Positions 33,525-42,547 of a DNA stretch of 64,000 nucleotides are shown one piece after another (position 1 is the first letter of the stretch; the number at the start of each line of letters is the position of its first letter). The notes under the pieces are model-generated. The model searched no databases, had not been told where the DNA came from, and worked only from the letters and a program-made list of their open reading frames with translations. A program made the position numbers and the translations under genes. The DNA is taken from assembly GCA_934271065.1 (NCBI GenBank), contig CAKQQQ010000006.1:1-64000 (forward strand). The letters run 5' to 3'. The stretch is from an uncultured Clostridia bacterium. GTDB taxonomy: Bacteria; Bacillota; Clostridia; Christensenellales; Borkfalkiaceae.

Positions 33525-34115
33525 ATGATATCGAAAGCGACTTTGGGCAGAATACCCGCGTATCTTAAATATTTGCGGACTTTGCCGTCGTCCGTCGAAA
33601 CGATTTCGGCAACGACGCTCGCAAGGGCGTTAAATCTCGGCGAAGTTCAGGTACGCAAAGATCTCGCTTCCGTGTGCGGAACGGGTAAACCGAAAGTCGG
33701 TTACCTTTCCGCCGACCTTATCAGAAGTATGGACCGCGTTTTGTCCGGGAAGTCGCAAAAAGAAGCGATAATCGTCGGCGCAGGCAAACTCGGCGCGGCG
33801 CTATTGTCTTACCACGGATTTTCGGAGTACGGCATAACGATCGCGAAGGCGTTTGACGTGGACGCGGACAAATGCGGCAAAAACGTGCTTTTGACGAGCG
33901 AGTTGAAATCGTACTGCGCCCTGCACCAGATCGAACTCGGTATTCTTACCGTTCCGCCCGACGCGGCGCAATCCGCCGCCGACGAAATGGTCGCGTGCGG
34001 CATCAAGGCGATATGGTGCTTCTCTTCGTCGCAGATAAAAGTGCCGAAAGGCGTGGTCGTTCAATACGAAGACCTTGCCCTTTCGTTAGCGCATCTGCAA
34101 AACAAAATCAGTTAA
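33525..34115 (+). CDS. rex: Redox-sensing repressor Rex
   Basis: The 196-residue product has an N-terminal winged helix (RIPAYLKYLRTL, LGEVQVRKDLASVCGTGKPKVGY) and a Rossmann domain with the nucleotide-binding IIVGAGKLG and a C-terminal swap helix. Rex binds DNA when NADH is low and is released by NADH, which derepresses fermentation genes. It is slightly short for the family. AAGGAG lies before the ATG; adhE starts 15 bases downstream, so Rex is probably co-transcribed with the genes it regulates. Confidence 0.94.
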   Translation: MISKATLGRIPAYLKYLRTLPSSVETISATTLARALNLGEVQVRKDLASVCGTGKPKVGYLSADLIRSMDRVLSGKSQKEAIIVGAGKLGAALLSYHGFSEYGITIAKAFDVDADKCGKNVLLTSELKSYCALHQIELGILTVPPDAAQSAADEMVACGIKAIWCFSSSQIKVPKGVVVQYEDLALSLAHLQNKIS

Positions 34116-34130
34116 TAACAGGAGGTTTTT

Positions 34131-36845
34131 ATGGAAAACAAAGAACGTCAAATCGTAGACGGAGTAGAGGCGTTGGAAGCCGTAATCGCAAGAGTTAAAG
34201 CGGCGCAACGCGAATTTGCAACCTACTCCCAAGAACAAGTAGACAAAATCTTCAAAGCAGCGGCTATCGCCGCGAATCAGGCGCGTATTCCGCTTGCCAA
34301 AATGGCGGTGGAAGAAACCGGTATGGGCGTGGTGGAAGACAAGGTTATTAAAAACAACTACGCCGCCGAGTATATCTACAACGCCTACAAAAACACGAAA
34401 ACCTGCGGCGTTATAGAAGAAGACAAGGCGTACGGCATAAAGAAAATCGCCGAACCCATAGGGGTTATCGCGGCGGTTATTCCTACGACCAACCCCACTT
34501 CTACCGCCATATTCAAGACTATGATTTCGCTTAAAACGAGAAACGCGATCATAATCAGCCCCCACCCGAGAGCGAAGAAGTCCACTATCGCCGCGGCGAA
34601 ACTCGTTCTCGACGCCGCCGTTAAAGCGGGCGCGCCCGAAGGCATTATAGAGTGGATAGACGTTCCGTCGCTCGAAATGACCAACCTTTTAATGAAAGAA
34701 GCCGACATCATTCTCGCGACGGGCGGTCCGGGAATGGTAAAAGCGGCGTACTCGTCGGGTAAACCGGCGCTCGGCGTCGGCGCGGGCAACACCCCTGCGA
34801 TTATCGACGACTCCGCTGATATAGTGCTTGCGGTCAACTCGATTATTCATTCCAAAACGTTCGATAACGGTATGATTTGCGCGTCCGAGCAGTCGGTTAT
34901 CGTTCATAAAAACGTATACGACGCGGTCAAGACCGAGTTTGCGGACAGGGGCTGTTACTTCCTTAACCCCGAAGAAACCGAAAAGGTACGCAAGACGATT
35001 ATCATAAACGGCGCGCTCAACGCCAAAATCGTAGGTCAGAAAGCCGCTAAAATAGCGGAACTTGCGGGCGTAACCGTTCCCGAAGGCACTAAAATTCTTA
35101 TCGGCGAAGTGGAAAGCGTAGAACTTACCGAAGAATTCGCGCACGAAAAACTTTCGCCCGTTCTGGCTATGTACAAAGCGGAAGATATTCAGGACGCGTT
35201 CGCCAAAGCCGAACACCTTATCGCCGACGGCGGTTACGGTCATACTTCGTCTATCTACCTTAACGTTACGACCGAAAAAGCCAAACTCGACGAATTCGCC
35301 GCGCGTATGAAAACCTGCCGTATTCTCGTAAATACCCCTTCGTCGCAAGGCGGTATCGGCGACCTGTACAACTTCAAACTCGCTCCGTCGCTCACGCTCG
35401 GCTGCGGTTCTTGGGGCGGTAACAGCGTTTCCGAAAACGTCGGCGTAAAACACCTTATAAATATCAAAACCGTTGCAGAAAGGAGAGAAAATATGCTTTG
35501 GTTCCGCGCGCCGGAAAAGGTTTATATAAAGAAAGGCTGTCTGCCCGTCGCTCTCGACGAATTAAAGAACGTTATGGGCAAAAAACGCGCGTTCATCGTA
35601 ACGGACTCGTTCCTTTACAATAACGGCTACACCAAACCCATCGAAGACAAACTAGACGAAATGGGTATCGTTCACGAGACCTTCTTCGACGTTGCGCCCG
35701 ACCCGACTCTGGCTTGCGCCAAAGCGGGCGCGGAATTGATGCGCTCGTTCAAACCCGACACGATAATCGCGCTCGGCGGCGGCTCGGCAATGGACGCGGG
35801 CAAGATTATGTGGGTGATGTACGAACACCCCGACGTAGACTTTATGGATATGGCGATGAGATTTATCGATATTCGCAAGAGAGTTTACACCTTCCCGAAA
35901 ATGGGCGAAAAGGCGTACTTCATCGCTATCCCGACTTCTGCGGGAACGGGCTCGGAAGTTACTCCTTTCGCGGTTATAACCGATCAGGACAGCGGAATCA
36001 AATATCCCCTTGCCGATTATCAGTTACTTCCGAATATGGCGATCATCGACACCGACTTCCATATGTCCGCGCCGCGCGGTCTGACTGCGGCGTCCGGCAT
36101 AGACGCGGTATCGCACGCGCTCGAAGCCTACGCTTCGGTTATGGCTACCGACTATACGGACGGGCTTGCCAAACAGGCGTTACAGACTATATTCACTTAC
36201 CTGCCGCGCGCTTACGACAACGGGCTTACGGACGTAGAAGCGCGTGAAAAGATGGCTAACGCCGCAACTATGGCAGGTATGGCGTTCGCTAACGCGTTCC
36301 TTGGCGTATGCCACTCTATGGCGCACAAACTCGGCGCGTTCCACCACATTCCGCACGGCGTTGCCAACGCGCTTATGCTCGAAGAAGTGTTACGCTTCAA
36401 CGCGGCGGAAGCACCCGTCAAGATGGGTACTTTCTCGCAATACGACCACCCGCACACCCTTGCGCGTTACGCGGAAATAGCCGACGCGCTCGGTCTCGGC
36501 GGAAAAACCGATTCCGAAAAACTCGAAAATCTTATCAAAGCCGTAAACGACCTTAAAGCAAGAGTAGGTATTAAGCCCACTATCAGGGATTACGTTCCCG
36601 ACGAAGCGGACTTCCTTAACCGTCTCGACGCGATGGTAGAACAGGCGTTCGACGATCAATGCACGGGCGCAAACCCCAGATATCCGCTTATGAGCGAAAT
36701 CAAGCAGATGTATCTCGACGCGTACTACGGCAAACACTTCGTCGAACCGAATATGCCCAAAGCGGCGGATATAAACGATTCGGACGACGCGCACAACTTC
36801 AAACAAGCGTACCGTCGCGCTAAAAACGGTATTAAAAAGGCGTAA
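34131..36845 (+). CDS. adhE: Bifunctional acetaldehyde-CoA/alcohol dehydrogenase
   Basis: The 904-residue product has an N-terminal aldehyde dehydrogenase domain with catalytic Cys250 (NGMICASEQS) and a C-terminal iron alcohol dehydrogenase domain starting near residue 460. That domain has GGGSAMDAGK near 548 and iron ligands in the DAVSHALEAY and CHSMAHKLGAFHHIPHG regions. It reduces acetyl-CoA to ethanol with two NADH and forms spirosomes. AGGAGG precedes the ATG. Its place directly after rex and before the hydrogenase genes indicates one redox-balancing operon. Confidence 0.97.
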   Translation: MENKERQIVDGVEALEAVIARVKAAQREFATYSQEQVDKIFKAAAIAANQARIPLAKMAVEETGMGVVEDKVIKNNYAAEYIYNAYKNTKTCGVIEEDKAYGIKKIAEPIGVIAAVIPTTNPTSTAIFKTMISLKTRNAIIISPHPRAKKSTIAAAKLVLDAAVKAGAPEGIIEWIDVPSLEMTNLLMKEADIILATGGPGMVKAAYSSGKPALGVGAGNTPAIIDDSADIVLAVNSIIHSKTFDNGMICASEQSVIVHKNVYDAVKTEFADRGCYFLNPEETEKVRKTIIINGALNAKIVGQKAAKIAELAGVTVPEGTKILIGEVESVELTEEFAHEKLSPVLAMYKAEDIQDAFAKAEHLIADGGYGHTSSIYLNVTTEKAKLDEFAARMKTCRILVNTPSSQGGIGDLYNFKLAPSLTLGCGSWGGNSVSENVGVKHLINIKTVAERRENMLWFRAPEKVYIKKGCLPVALDELKNVMGKKRAFIVTDSFLYNNGYTKPIEDKLDEMGIVHETFFDVAPDPTLACAKAGAELMRSFKPDTIIALGGGSAMDAGKIMWVMYEHPDVDFMDMAMRFIDIRKRVYTFPKMGEKAYFIAIPTSAGTGSEVTPFAVITDQDSGIKYPLADYQLLPNMAIIDTDFHMSAPRGLTAASGIDAVSHALEAYASVMATDYTDGLAKQALQTIFTYLPRAYDNGLTDVEAREKMANAATMAGMAFANAFLGVCHSMAHKLGAFHHIPHGVANALMLEEVLRFNAAEAPVKMGTFSQYDHPHTLARYAEIADALGLGGKTDSEKLENLIKAVNDLKARVGIKPTIRDYVPDEADFLNRLDAMVEQAFDDQCTGANPRYPLMSEIKQMYLDAYYGKHFVEPNMPKAADINDSDDAHNFKQAYRRAKNGIKKA

Positions 36846-36857
36846 GGAGAACAGAAT

Positions 36858-37607
36858 ATGAATCTTGACAGAATTATAGCAGTCAGAAACAACAAAACGG
36901 TATATCGCGACGGCGATTTGTGTCTTAAAGTATTCGACAACACCTACTCCAAGGCACAAGTGCTTAACGAAGCCTTGAATCACGCGCTGGTCGAACAGAC
37001 GGGGCTTAACGTACCCAAAATTCACGAAGTTACCGTCATCGACGGAAAGTGGACTATAATTACCGACTATATCAAAGGTAAAACTCTCGCCCAACTGATG
37101 GAAGAGAACCCCGCGAAAAAGGACGAATATCTCGAATTTTTCGTAAATCTTCAGATAGAAGTCCAGTCCAAAACCTGCCCGCTTTTAACCAAACTCAAAG
37201 ACAAAATGAACCGCAAAATCTCGCAGACGGATCTCGACGCGACTACGCGTTACGAATTGCATACCCGTCTCGACTCTATGCCCAAGCACAACAAACTCTG
37301 CCACGGCGACTTTAACCCGTCAAACATAATCGTTGCGGAAGACGGCACGCCTTACATTCTCGACTGGTCGCACGCTACTCAGGGCAACGCTTCGGCGGAC
37401 GTGGCGAGAACGTACTTGCTCTTCTGGCTTAACGGCGACATAGACGGCGCGGAAAAATATCTCGATCTCTTCTGCGCGAAAACGCATACCGAAAAACAAT
37501 ATATTCAGAAATGGATGCCCATCGTTGCGGCTTCTCAGACCGTAAAGGGCAACGAAAAAGAACGCGAATTCCTGCTTTCGTGGGTAAACGTAGTCGATTA
37601 CGATTAA
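36858..37607 (+). CDS. APH-fold small-molecule kinase
   Basis: The 249-residue product shows the aminoglycoside/choline kinase fold: an N-lobe ending LCLKVFDNTYSK, then catalytic HGDFNPSNII and metal-binding ILDWSHAT. AAGGAG precedes the ATG, and it starts 13 bases after adhE, within the redox operon. Members phosphorylate aminoglycosides, choline, fructosamines or other alcohols; the substrate here cannot be read from the sequence. A kinase of this kind inside a hydrogenase/alcohol dehydrogenase operon is unexpected. Confidence 0.82.
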   Translation: MNLDRIIAVRNNKTVYRDGDLCLKVFDNTYSKAQVLNEALNHALVEQTGLNVPKIHEVTVIDGKWTIITDYIKGKTLAQLMEENPAKKDEYLEFFVNLQIEVQSKTCPLLTKLKDKMNRKISQTDLDATTRYELHTRLDSMPKHNKLCHGDFNPSNIIVAEDGTPYILDWSHATQGNASADVARTYLLFWLNGDIDGAEKYLDLFCAKTHTEKQYIQKWMPIVAASQTVKGNEKEREFLLSWVNVVDYD

Positions 37608-37622
37608 AAGGAGAACAAAAGA

Positions 37623-37862
37623 ATGAAAGTTACCGTTTGTATAGGCTCTTCCTGCCATATCAAAGGCTCGCGCAAGGTCGTGGAAGGTCTTCAGTATTAC
37701 ATCAACGAAGCGGGGCTCGGCGACAAAGTCGAACTCGGCGGCACGTTCTGTATGGGTAAATGCCAACTCGGCGTATGCGTCACGGTCGACGATAAATTCT
37801 ATTCCGTAACGCCCGACACCGTTAAAGAATTCTTTGAAAAAGAAATAAAAGCAAAGGTATAA
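37623..37862 (+). CDS. Thioredoxin-like [2Fe-2S] ferredoxin (NuoE/HydC-like)
   Basis: The 79-residue product has VCIGSSCHIKG and GTFCMGKCQLGVCV, the four-Cys pattern of thioredoxin-like [2Fe-2S] proteins related to NuoE and the HydC subunit of electron-bifurcating hydrogenases. It lacks the helical N-terminal part of full-size NuoE. It is followed at two bases by a paralogue, and both precede the sensory hydrogenase gene. It probably carries electrons to or from the hydrogenases. Confidence 0.85.
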   Translation: MKVTVCIGSSCHIKGSRKVVEGLQYYINEAGLGDKVELGGTFCMGKCQLGVCVTVDDKFYSVTPDTVKEFFEKEIKAKV

Positions 37863-37863
37863 A

Positions 37864-38130
37864 ATGATAATCGTCGAAGTGTGCGTCGGCAGTTCCTGCC
37901 ACCTGAAAGGCGCGCCGAGAATCGTCGAATTGCTGCAAGAACGGATTAAAAACAACCGTCTCGAAGACGAGATTACGCTTGTCGGGGCTTTTTGCTCCGG
38001 CAAGTGTAACCGCGTAGGCGTAACGATTACCGTAGACGGCGTCGCTTTCGTAGGCGTTACGCCCGAAGGCTTCGGCGAGTTCTGGGAAAAAACTCTGCTC
38101 CCCGCAGTCGAAAAAGCAAAGGAGAATTGA
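37864..38130 (+). CDS. Second thioredoxin-like [2Fe-2S] ferredoxin
   Basis: The 88-residue paralogue of the preceding gene has VCVGSSCHLKG and GAFCSGKCNRVG: the first three Cys-containing positions match, but the extra Cys of the first protein (GVC) is replaced by GVT. Whether the cluster uses another ligand is unclear. The stop TGA overlaps the TTG that precedes the sensory hydrogenase start. Tandem copies with differing Cys content suggest distinct partners for the two hydrogenases. Confidence 0.82.
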   Translation: MIIVEVCVGSSCHLKGAPRIVELLQERIKNNRLEDEITLVGAFCSGKCNRVGVTITVDGVAFVGVTPEGFGEFWEKTLLPAVEKAKEN

Positions 38131-38132
38131 CC

Positions 38133-39809
38133 GTGTCGGAATGCTTGACGCTTAAAAAATCCAACTGTAAAAACTGTTACAAGTGCATACGCCATTGTCC
38201 GGTAAAATCCATAAGATTTTCCGCAAATCAGGCGCACGTCATAGGCAACGAGTGTATTCTTTGCGGGCAATGCTTCGTGGTGTGTCCGCAAAACGCCAAA
38301 CAGATAGTCGACGAGACCGAAAAGGTAAAAGTACTTATTCAATCGGGCGCGCCCGTCTACGCGAGCGCCGCGCCGTCGTTTATCGCAAACTACAACGGCG
38401 TTGGCATAAACGGTATAAGAGCCGCGCTTAAAAAACTCGGATTCGCCGACGCGGAAGAAACCGCGCTCGGAGCGACCGAAGTTAAAACCGAATACGAAAA
38501 AATGCTTGCCGACGGCACGAAAGACGTTCTTATATCGTCTTGCTGCCACTCGGTAAATTTGCTTATTCAGAAATATTTTCCGTCGCTTCTGCCCTACCTT
38601 GCCGACGTTATGTCGCCGATGCAGGCGCATTGTTCGGATATTAAAAAGCGCGTTCCGCAGGCAAAAACCGTATTTATAGGTCCTTGCGTGGCGAAAAAGG
38701 ACGAAGCTTTGCATTACGAAGGCATAGTGGACGCCGTTCTCACGTTCGAAGAGTTGACCGAATGGCTTAAAGCCGAAAAAATCGAGTTGGAAGCCGACCC
38801 GGACAAGACCGAAAAAAGCAGAGCGAGATTCTTCCCTACGACGGGCGGGATTCTGAAAACTATGAAAACCAGAGAACCCGATTACGTCTATATGGCGATA
38901 GACGGCACGGAAAACTGCATAGCCGCGCTTAAAGAAATAGAACGCGGAAACGTTCACAAGTGCTTTATAGAAATGTCGGCTTGTTCGGGCGGTTGCGTAG
39001 GCGGTCCGGTAATGGAAAAATACCATCGCTCGCCCGTTATAGACTATCGCTCCGTATCCGATTACGCCGGCGAAAAGGACTTCGACGTCGTTCAGCCCGA
39101 CTCGCTCGAACTCAGAAAACGGTTCGAGCCGATAGAGTTGCGGAACGTAACGCCGTCCGAAGACGAGATTAAGGCAATACTTAAAAAAATGGGCAAAAAC
39201 AGACCGGAAGACGAACTTAACTGCGGTTCTTGCGGGTACGACACCTGCCGCGAAAAGGCAATCGCCATTTATCACGGCAAGGCGGAAATATCTATGTGTC
39301 TGCCCTACCTTAAAGAAAAAGCGGAAAGTTTTTCCGACTGTATAGTCTCTAACACTCCGAACGCGCTCATAGTCGTAAACGACGCGCTCGAAGTTCAGCA
39401 AATCAACCCCGCGGCGCGGAAAATACTCAACGTCAGATACGCTTCGGATATACTCGGCGATCAGATAGTGAGAATTTTAGACCCCAAACCTTTCCTTGAC
39501 GTTCTCGAAAGCAAACGCGATATACGCAACCGTAAAACTTACCTTGCGGAATACGACAAATTCGTCGAACAGACCGTTATTTACGACACAAACTATCATA
39601 TGCTGTTATGCATTATGAGAGATATAACGGAACAGGAAACCGAACGCGAAAAACGCGAAAAACTGCGTAATCAGACGGTGGAAACCGCAGACAACGTAGT
39701 GGATAAACAAATGCGGATAGTTCAGGAGATCGCTTCGCTGCTCGGCGAAACCGCAGCCGAAACGAAAATCGCTCTGACAAAGTTAAAGGAGAGCATTTCC
39801 GATGAATAA
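38133..39809 (+). CDS. hydS: Sensory [FeFe]-hydrogenase with PAS domain (HydS type)
   Basis: The 558-residue product begins with two ferredoxin-like clusters (CKNCYKCIRHCPV, CILCGQCFVVCP), then an H-cluster domain with altered motifs. L1 reads SSCCHS (near residue 135) instead of TSCCP, L2 GPCVAKKDE (183) and L3 EMSACSGGC (279). A Cys-rich FeS domain (CGSCGYDTC, near 363), a PAS domain (about 400-495) and a short helical tail follow. This is the layout of group C [FeFe]-hydrogenases, thought to sense H2. GTG at 38133 is chosen because AAGGAG is correctly spaced from it; the TTG at 38127 is too close. It overlaps the phosphatase gene. Confidence 0.88.
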   Translation: MSECLTLKKSNCKNCYKCIRHCPVKSIRFSANQAHVIGNECILCGQCFVVCPQNAKQIVDETEKVKVLIQSGAPVYASAAPSFIANYNGVGINGIRAALKKLGFADAEETALGATEVKTEYEKMLADGTKDVLISSCCHSVNLLIQKYFPSLLPYLADVMSPMQAHCSDIKKRVPQAKTVFIGPCVAKKDEALHYEGIVDAVLTFEELTEWLKAEKIELEADPDKTEKSRARFFPTTGGILKTMKTREPDYVYMAIDGTENCIAALKEIERGNVHKCFIEMSACSGGCVGGPVMEKYHRSPVIDYRSVSDYAGEKDFDVVQPDSLELRKRFEPIELRNVTPSEDEIKAILKKMGKNRPEDELNCGSCGYDTCREKAIAIYHGKAEISMCLPYLKEKAESFSDCIVSNTPNALIVVNDALEVQQINPAARKILNVRYASDILGDQIVRILDPKPFLDVLESKRDIRNRKTYLAEYDKFVEQTVIYDTNYHMLLCIMRDITEQETEREKREKLRNQTVETADNVVDKQMRIVQEIASLLGETAAETKIALTKLKESISDE

Positions 39810-40974
39810 TCTGTGCGCGGACATAGGTTACAAAAGCATAAACCACGCCGGCGAACAGTTATGCGGCGATCACGTCGACGTAGTCGAACGCGCGGACGAT
39901 TCTACGGTAGTGGTTCTGGCAGACGGACTCGGCAGCGGCGTAAAAGCGAGTATTCTCTCTACGCTGACGAGTAAAATCATATCGACTATGATGTCCGAAG
40001 GTCTGTCGCTTTCGGATTGCGTCGAAACGATCGCTAAAACCCTGCCCATCTGTTCGGTGCGCGGCGTTGCGTATTCCACGTTCACGATTATGCATCTCGT
40101 CGAAAACCGCGAAATGGAGTTGATTCAGTACGACAACCCGATGACTATTCTCATCCGCAACGGAGAAAATTATATCTATCCGATGACCGAGATGAATATA
40201 GACGGCAAAAAGATCTATCACTCTATGATTAAATTGCAGGAAGGCGACACGTTTATCGCTATGAGCGACGGTTGCCCGCACGCAGGTATAGGTCTTGCGT
40301 ATAATTTCGGCTGGAAGAGAGACGAGATAGTGCAATTTATGAAGGTAGTGGTGGCAGGCGAATACGCGGCTAAAACGATGGCTACCATTCTGCTTGACGA
40401 AGTGGATAAACTTTACGGGCATAAACCGGGCGACGACGCCACGGCGTGCGTGATAAAGATCCGCAAACGCGAACAGGTAAATATCTTATTCGGTCCGCCG
40501 AGAGACAGAGACGACGCGAACAGAATGATGGCGTTGTTCTTCTCGAAAGAAGGCAAACACATAGTCTGCGGCGGCACTACTTCTTCCATCGCCGCCAAAT
40601 ATCTCGGCAAAAAGGTCGAAGTGGATATGAATTTTATTCCGACGGATATGCCGCCCATAGCCAAAATCGAAGGCGTGGATCTCGTTACGGAAGGCGTCAT
40701 CACGATGAACCGCGTAGTCGAATACGCGCACGACGTGCTGGCGGACAATAAACTCTACGAAAAATGGAATTTCGGACACGACGGCGCGTCGATGATTTGC
40801 CGTATGCTGTTTGAAGACGCAACCGATATAGACTTTTTCGTAGGAAGAGCGGTAAATCCGGCGCACCAGAACCCCGATTTGCCGATAAATTTCAATATTA
40901 AAATGAATATCGTCGAAGACTTATCCGCTTGCCTTAAAAAGATGGGCAAACGCATTAAAGTAAGTTACTTTTAA
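39802..40974 (+). CDS. PP2C/SpoIIE-type phosphatase, hydrogenase-associated
   Basis: The 390-residue product has a PP2C-like phosphatase core (VVVLADGLGSGVKASILS, MSDGCPHAG, GDDATACVIKI) and a C-terminal extension of about 150 residues without recognised motifs. It starts eight bases inside the sensory hydrogenase gene, so the two are translationally coupled. Group C [FeFe]-hydrogenases with an adjacent phosphatase are a known subtype, in which the hydrogenase is thought to control dephosphorylation of an unknown target. Likely role: output partner of the H2 sensor. Confidence 0.86.
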   Translation: MNNLCADIGYKSINHAGEQLCGDHVDVVERADDSTVVVLADGLGSGVKASILSTLTSKIISTMMSEGLSLSDCVETIAKTLPICSVRGVAYSTFTIMHLVENREMELIQYDNPMTILIRNGENYIYPMTEMNIDGKKIYHSMIKLQEGDTFIAMSDGCPHAGIGLAYNFGWKRDEIVQFMKVVVAGEYAAKTMATILLDEVDKLYGHKPGDDATACVIKIRKREQVNILFGPPRDRDDANRMMALFFSKEGKHIVCGGTTSSIAAKYLGKKVEVDMNFIPTDMPPIAKIEGVDLVTEGVITMNRVVEYAHDVLADNKLYEKWNFGHDGASMICRMLFEDATDIDFFVGRAVNPAHQNPDLPINFNIKMNIVEDLSACLKKMGKRIKVSYF

Positions 40975-41025
40975 CCGACGACGTTCTCGCTCGAACGCCG
41001 CTACGCGCGGCTATACGGAGAATTT

Positions 41026-42447
41026 ATGAGAAAATTCGATACTAAAGTTCAACACTTAAAATATAAGGTTCTGCGCGAAGTCGCAAAACAGGCGTGGGCA
41101 GATACCTTGCAGGAAAACTTGCTCGATATACCCAAAATCATAGTTCCGGGCAAAATTCCGACTATGCGTTGCTGCGTTTACAAGGAACGCGCGATTTTAT
41201 CCGAAAGAGTTAAACTCGCTATGGGCGGAAACAAGCAAAACCCCAACGTAATAGAAGTTATCGACATCGCCTGCGACGAATGCCCTATGGGCGGCTACGA
41301 AGTAACCAACGCCTGCCGCGGCTGTCTTGCGCACCGTTGCGAAGACGTATGCAAATTCGGCGCGATTACTTTTGACGAAAACCACGTCGCGCATATAGAC
41401 AAAACCAAATGTAAAGAATGCGGCGCGTGTTCGAGAGTATGCCCTTACAGCGCGATTCACAACTATCGCCGCCCCTGCGAAGTCGCTTGTAAAGTAAAAG
41501 CCATATCGATGGGCGACGAAAAACAGGCAAGCATAGACAATTCCAAGTGCATATCCTGCGGAGCGTGCGTATACGCCTGCCCGTTCGGCGCGATTATGGA
41601 TAAATCGTATATCCTGAACGTTATCGATATGCTTAAAGGCAGTAACGGCAACCGTAACTATAAAATTTACGCTATCGTCGCTCCGTCGATTTCAAGTCAG
41701 TTCACTTACGCCAAATTAGGTCAGGTTATCACGGGCTTACGCGAACTCGGCTTCCATACGGTTATAGAAGCCGCGCTCGGCGCGGATATGGTGGCGCAGG
41801 CGGAAAGCAAAGAATTAGTCGAAAAGGGATTTTTGACGAGTTCGTGCTGTCCCGCGTTCGTAGACTATATCGAAAAGAATTTCCCCGACCTTAAACAGTT
41901 CGTCTCGCACAACCTTTCGCCCATGGCGACTATCGCCAAGTACATTAAAGGCACGGAAAAAAATTGTAAGACGGTGTTTATCGGACCGTGTACCGCGAAA
42001 AAAGCCGAAGTTCAGAAAGATTCGGTTAAGCCTTACGTCGACGCGGTTCTTACGTTTGAAGAATTACAAGCCCTGTTCGACAGCAAGGATATCGATATTA
42101 TGAGTCTCGAAGAAGGCGTGCTGGATAACGCGTCGTACTTCGGAAGAATTTTCGCGCGGTGCGGCGGACTTGCCGACGCGGTTGCGGAAGGTATTAAAGA
42201 GCAGAATCTCGAATTCGTATTGAAACCTTGCTCCTGCGACGGAATAGAACAATGCAAAATCGCGCTTTTACAAAAACGCGCAGGAAAGTTACAGGCAAAT
42301 TTCGTTGAAGGAATGGCTTGTATCGGCGGCTGTATAGGCGGCGCGGGATGTCTTACGCACGGCGAAAAGAACAAAGCCGAAGTCGATAAATACGGCAAGG
42401 AAGCGTTTGAGAAGACGATTGCCGACGCTATATCGCAATTAAAGTAA
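41026..42447 (+). CDS. [FeFe]-hydrogenase, ferredoxin-linked (group B type)
   Basis: The 473-residue product has an N-terminal helical part, then several 4Fe-4S motifs (CDECPMGG, CRGCLAHRCEDVC, CKECGACSRVCP, CISCGACVYACP). A full H-cluster domain follows, with L1 TSSCCPAF near residue 270, L2 GPCTAKKAE near 320 and L3 EGMACIGGCIGG near 428. It makes or consumes H2, probably with ferredoxin. No NADH-binding HydB subunit is encoded nearby, nor any maturase (HydE/F/G). ACGGAG precedes the ATG, and a strong terminator follows at 42464. Confidence 0.93.
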   Translation: MRKFDTKVQHLKYKVLREVAKQAWADTLQENLLDIPKIIVPGKIPTMRCCVYKERAILSERVKLAMGGNKQNPNVIEVIDIACDECPMGGYEVTNACRGCLAHRCEDVCKFGAITFDENHVAHIDKTKCKECGACSRVCPYSAIHNYRRPCEVACKVKAISMGDEKQASIDNSKCISCGACVYACPFGAIMDKSYILNVIDMLKGSNGNRNYKIYAIVAPSISSQFTYAKLGQVITGLRELGFHTVIEAALGADMVAQAESKELVEKGFLTSSCCPAFVDYIEKNFPDLKQFVSHNLSPMATIAKYIKGTEKNCKTVFIGPCTAKKAEVQKDSVKPYVDAVLTFEELQALFDSKDIDIMSLEEGVLDNASYFGRIFARCGGLADAVAEGIKEQNLEFVLKPCSCDGIEQCKIALLQKRAGKLQANFVEGMACIGGCIGGAGCLTHGEKNKAEVDKYGKEAFEKTIADAISQLK

Positions 42448-42463
42448 ATTACGAATATAAGGC

Positions 42464-42497
42464 GATACGGACGCCGATATTTATCGGCGTCCGTATC
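42464..42497 (+). terminator. Terminator of the rex-hydrogenase operon
   Basis: A perfect 16-bp stem (42464-42479 with 42482-42497) with a two-base loop, starting 17 bases after the hydrogenase stop. Confidence 0.85.
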
Positions 42498-42534
42498 ATA
42501 AAGCCCCGCCCCGACGGCAATTGCCGTCGGGGCG
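42497..42534. repeat. Palindromic repeat, left flank of the fucose island
   Basis: CATAAAGCCCCGCCC, one C, then GACGGCAATTGCCGTC and GGGG. The segment 42507-42534 is a perfect 28-base palindrome. The same motif recurs at 46505-46547. Confidence 0.7.
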
Positions 42535-42547
42535 TTATATTTTCAAC

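Noticed and set aside
35255..35467. Short minus-strand frames inside adhE
   Set aside because: They are opposite a highly conserved protein-coding gene and have no initiation signals.
37320..39401. 693-codon open frame on the minus strand
   Set aside because: It lies opposite the kinase, the [2Fe-2S] proteins and the sensory hydrogenase, has no ribosome binding site and encodes an improbable Phe/Arg/Tyr-rich protein; it reflects the codon bias of the plus-strand genes.
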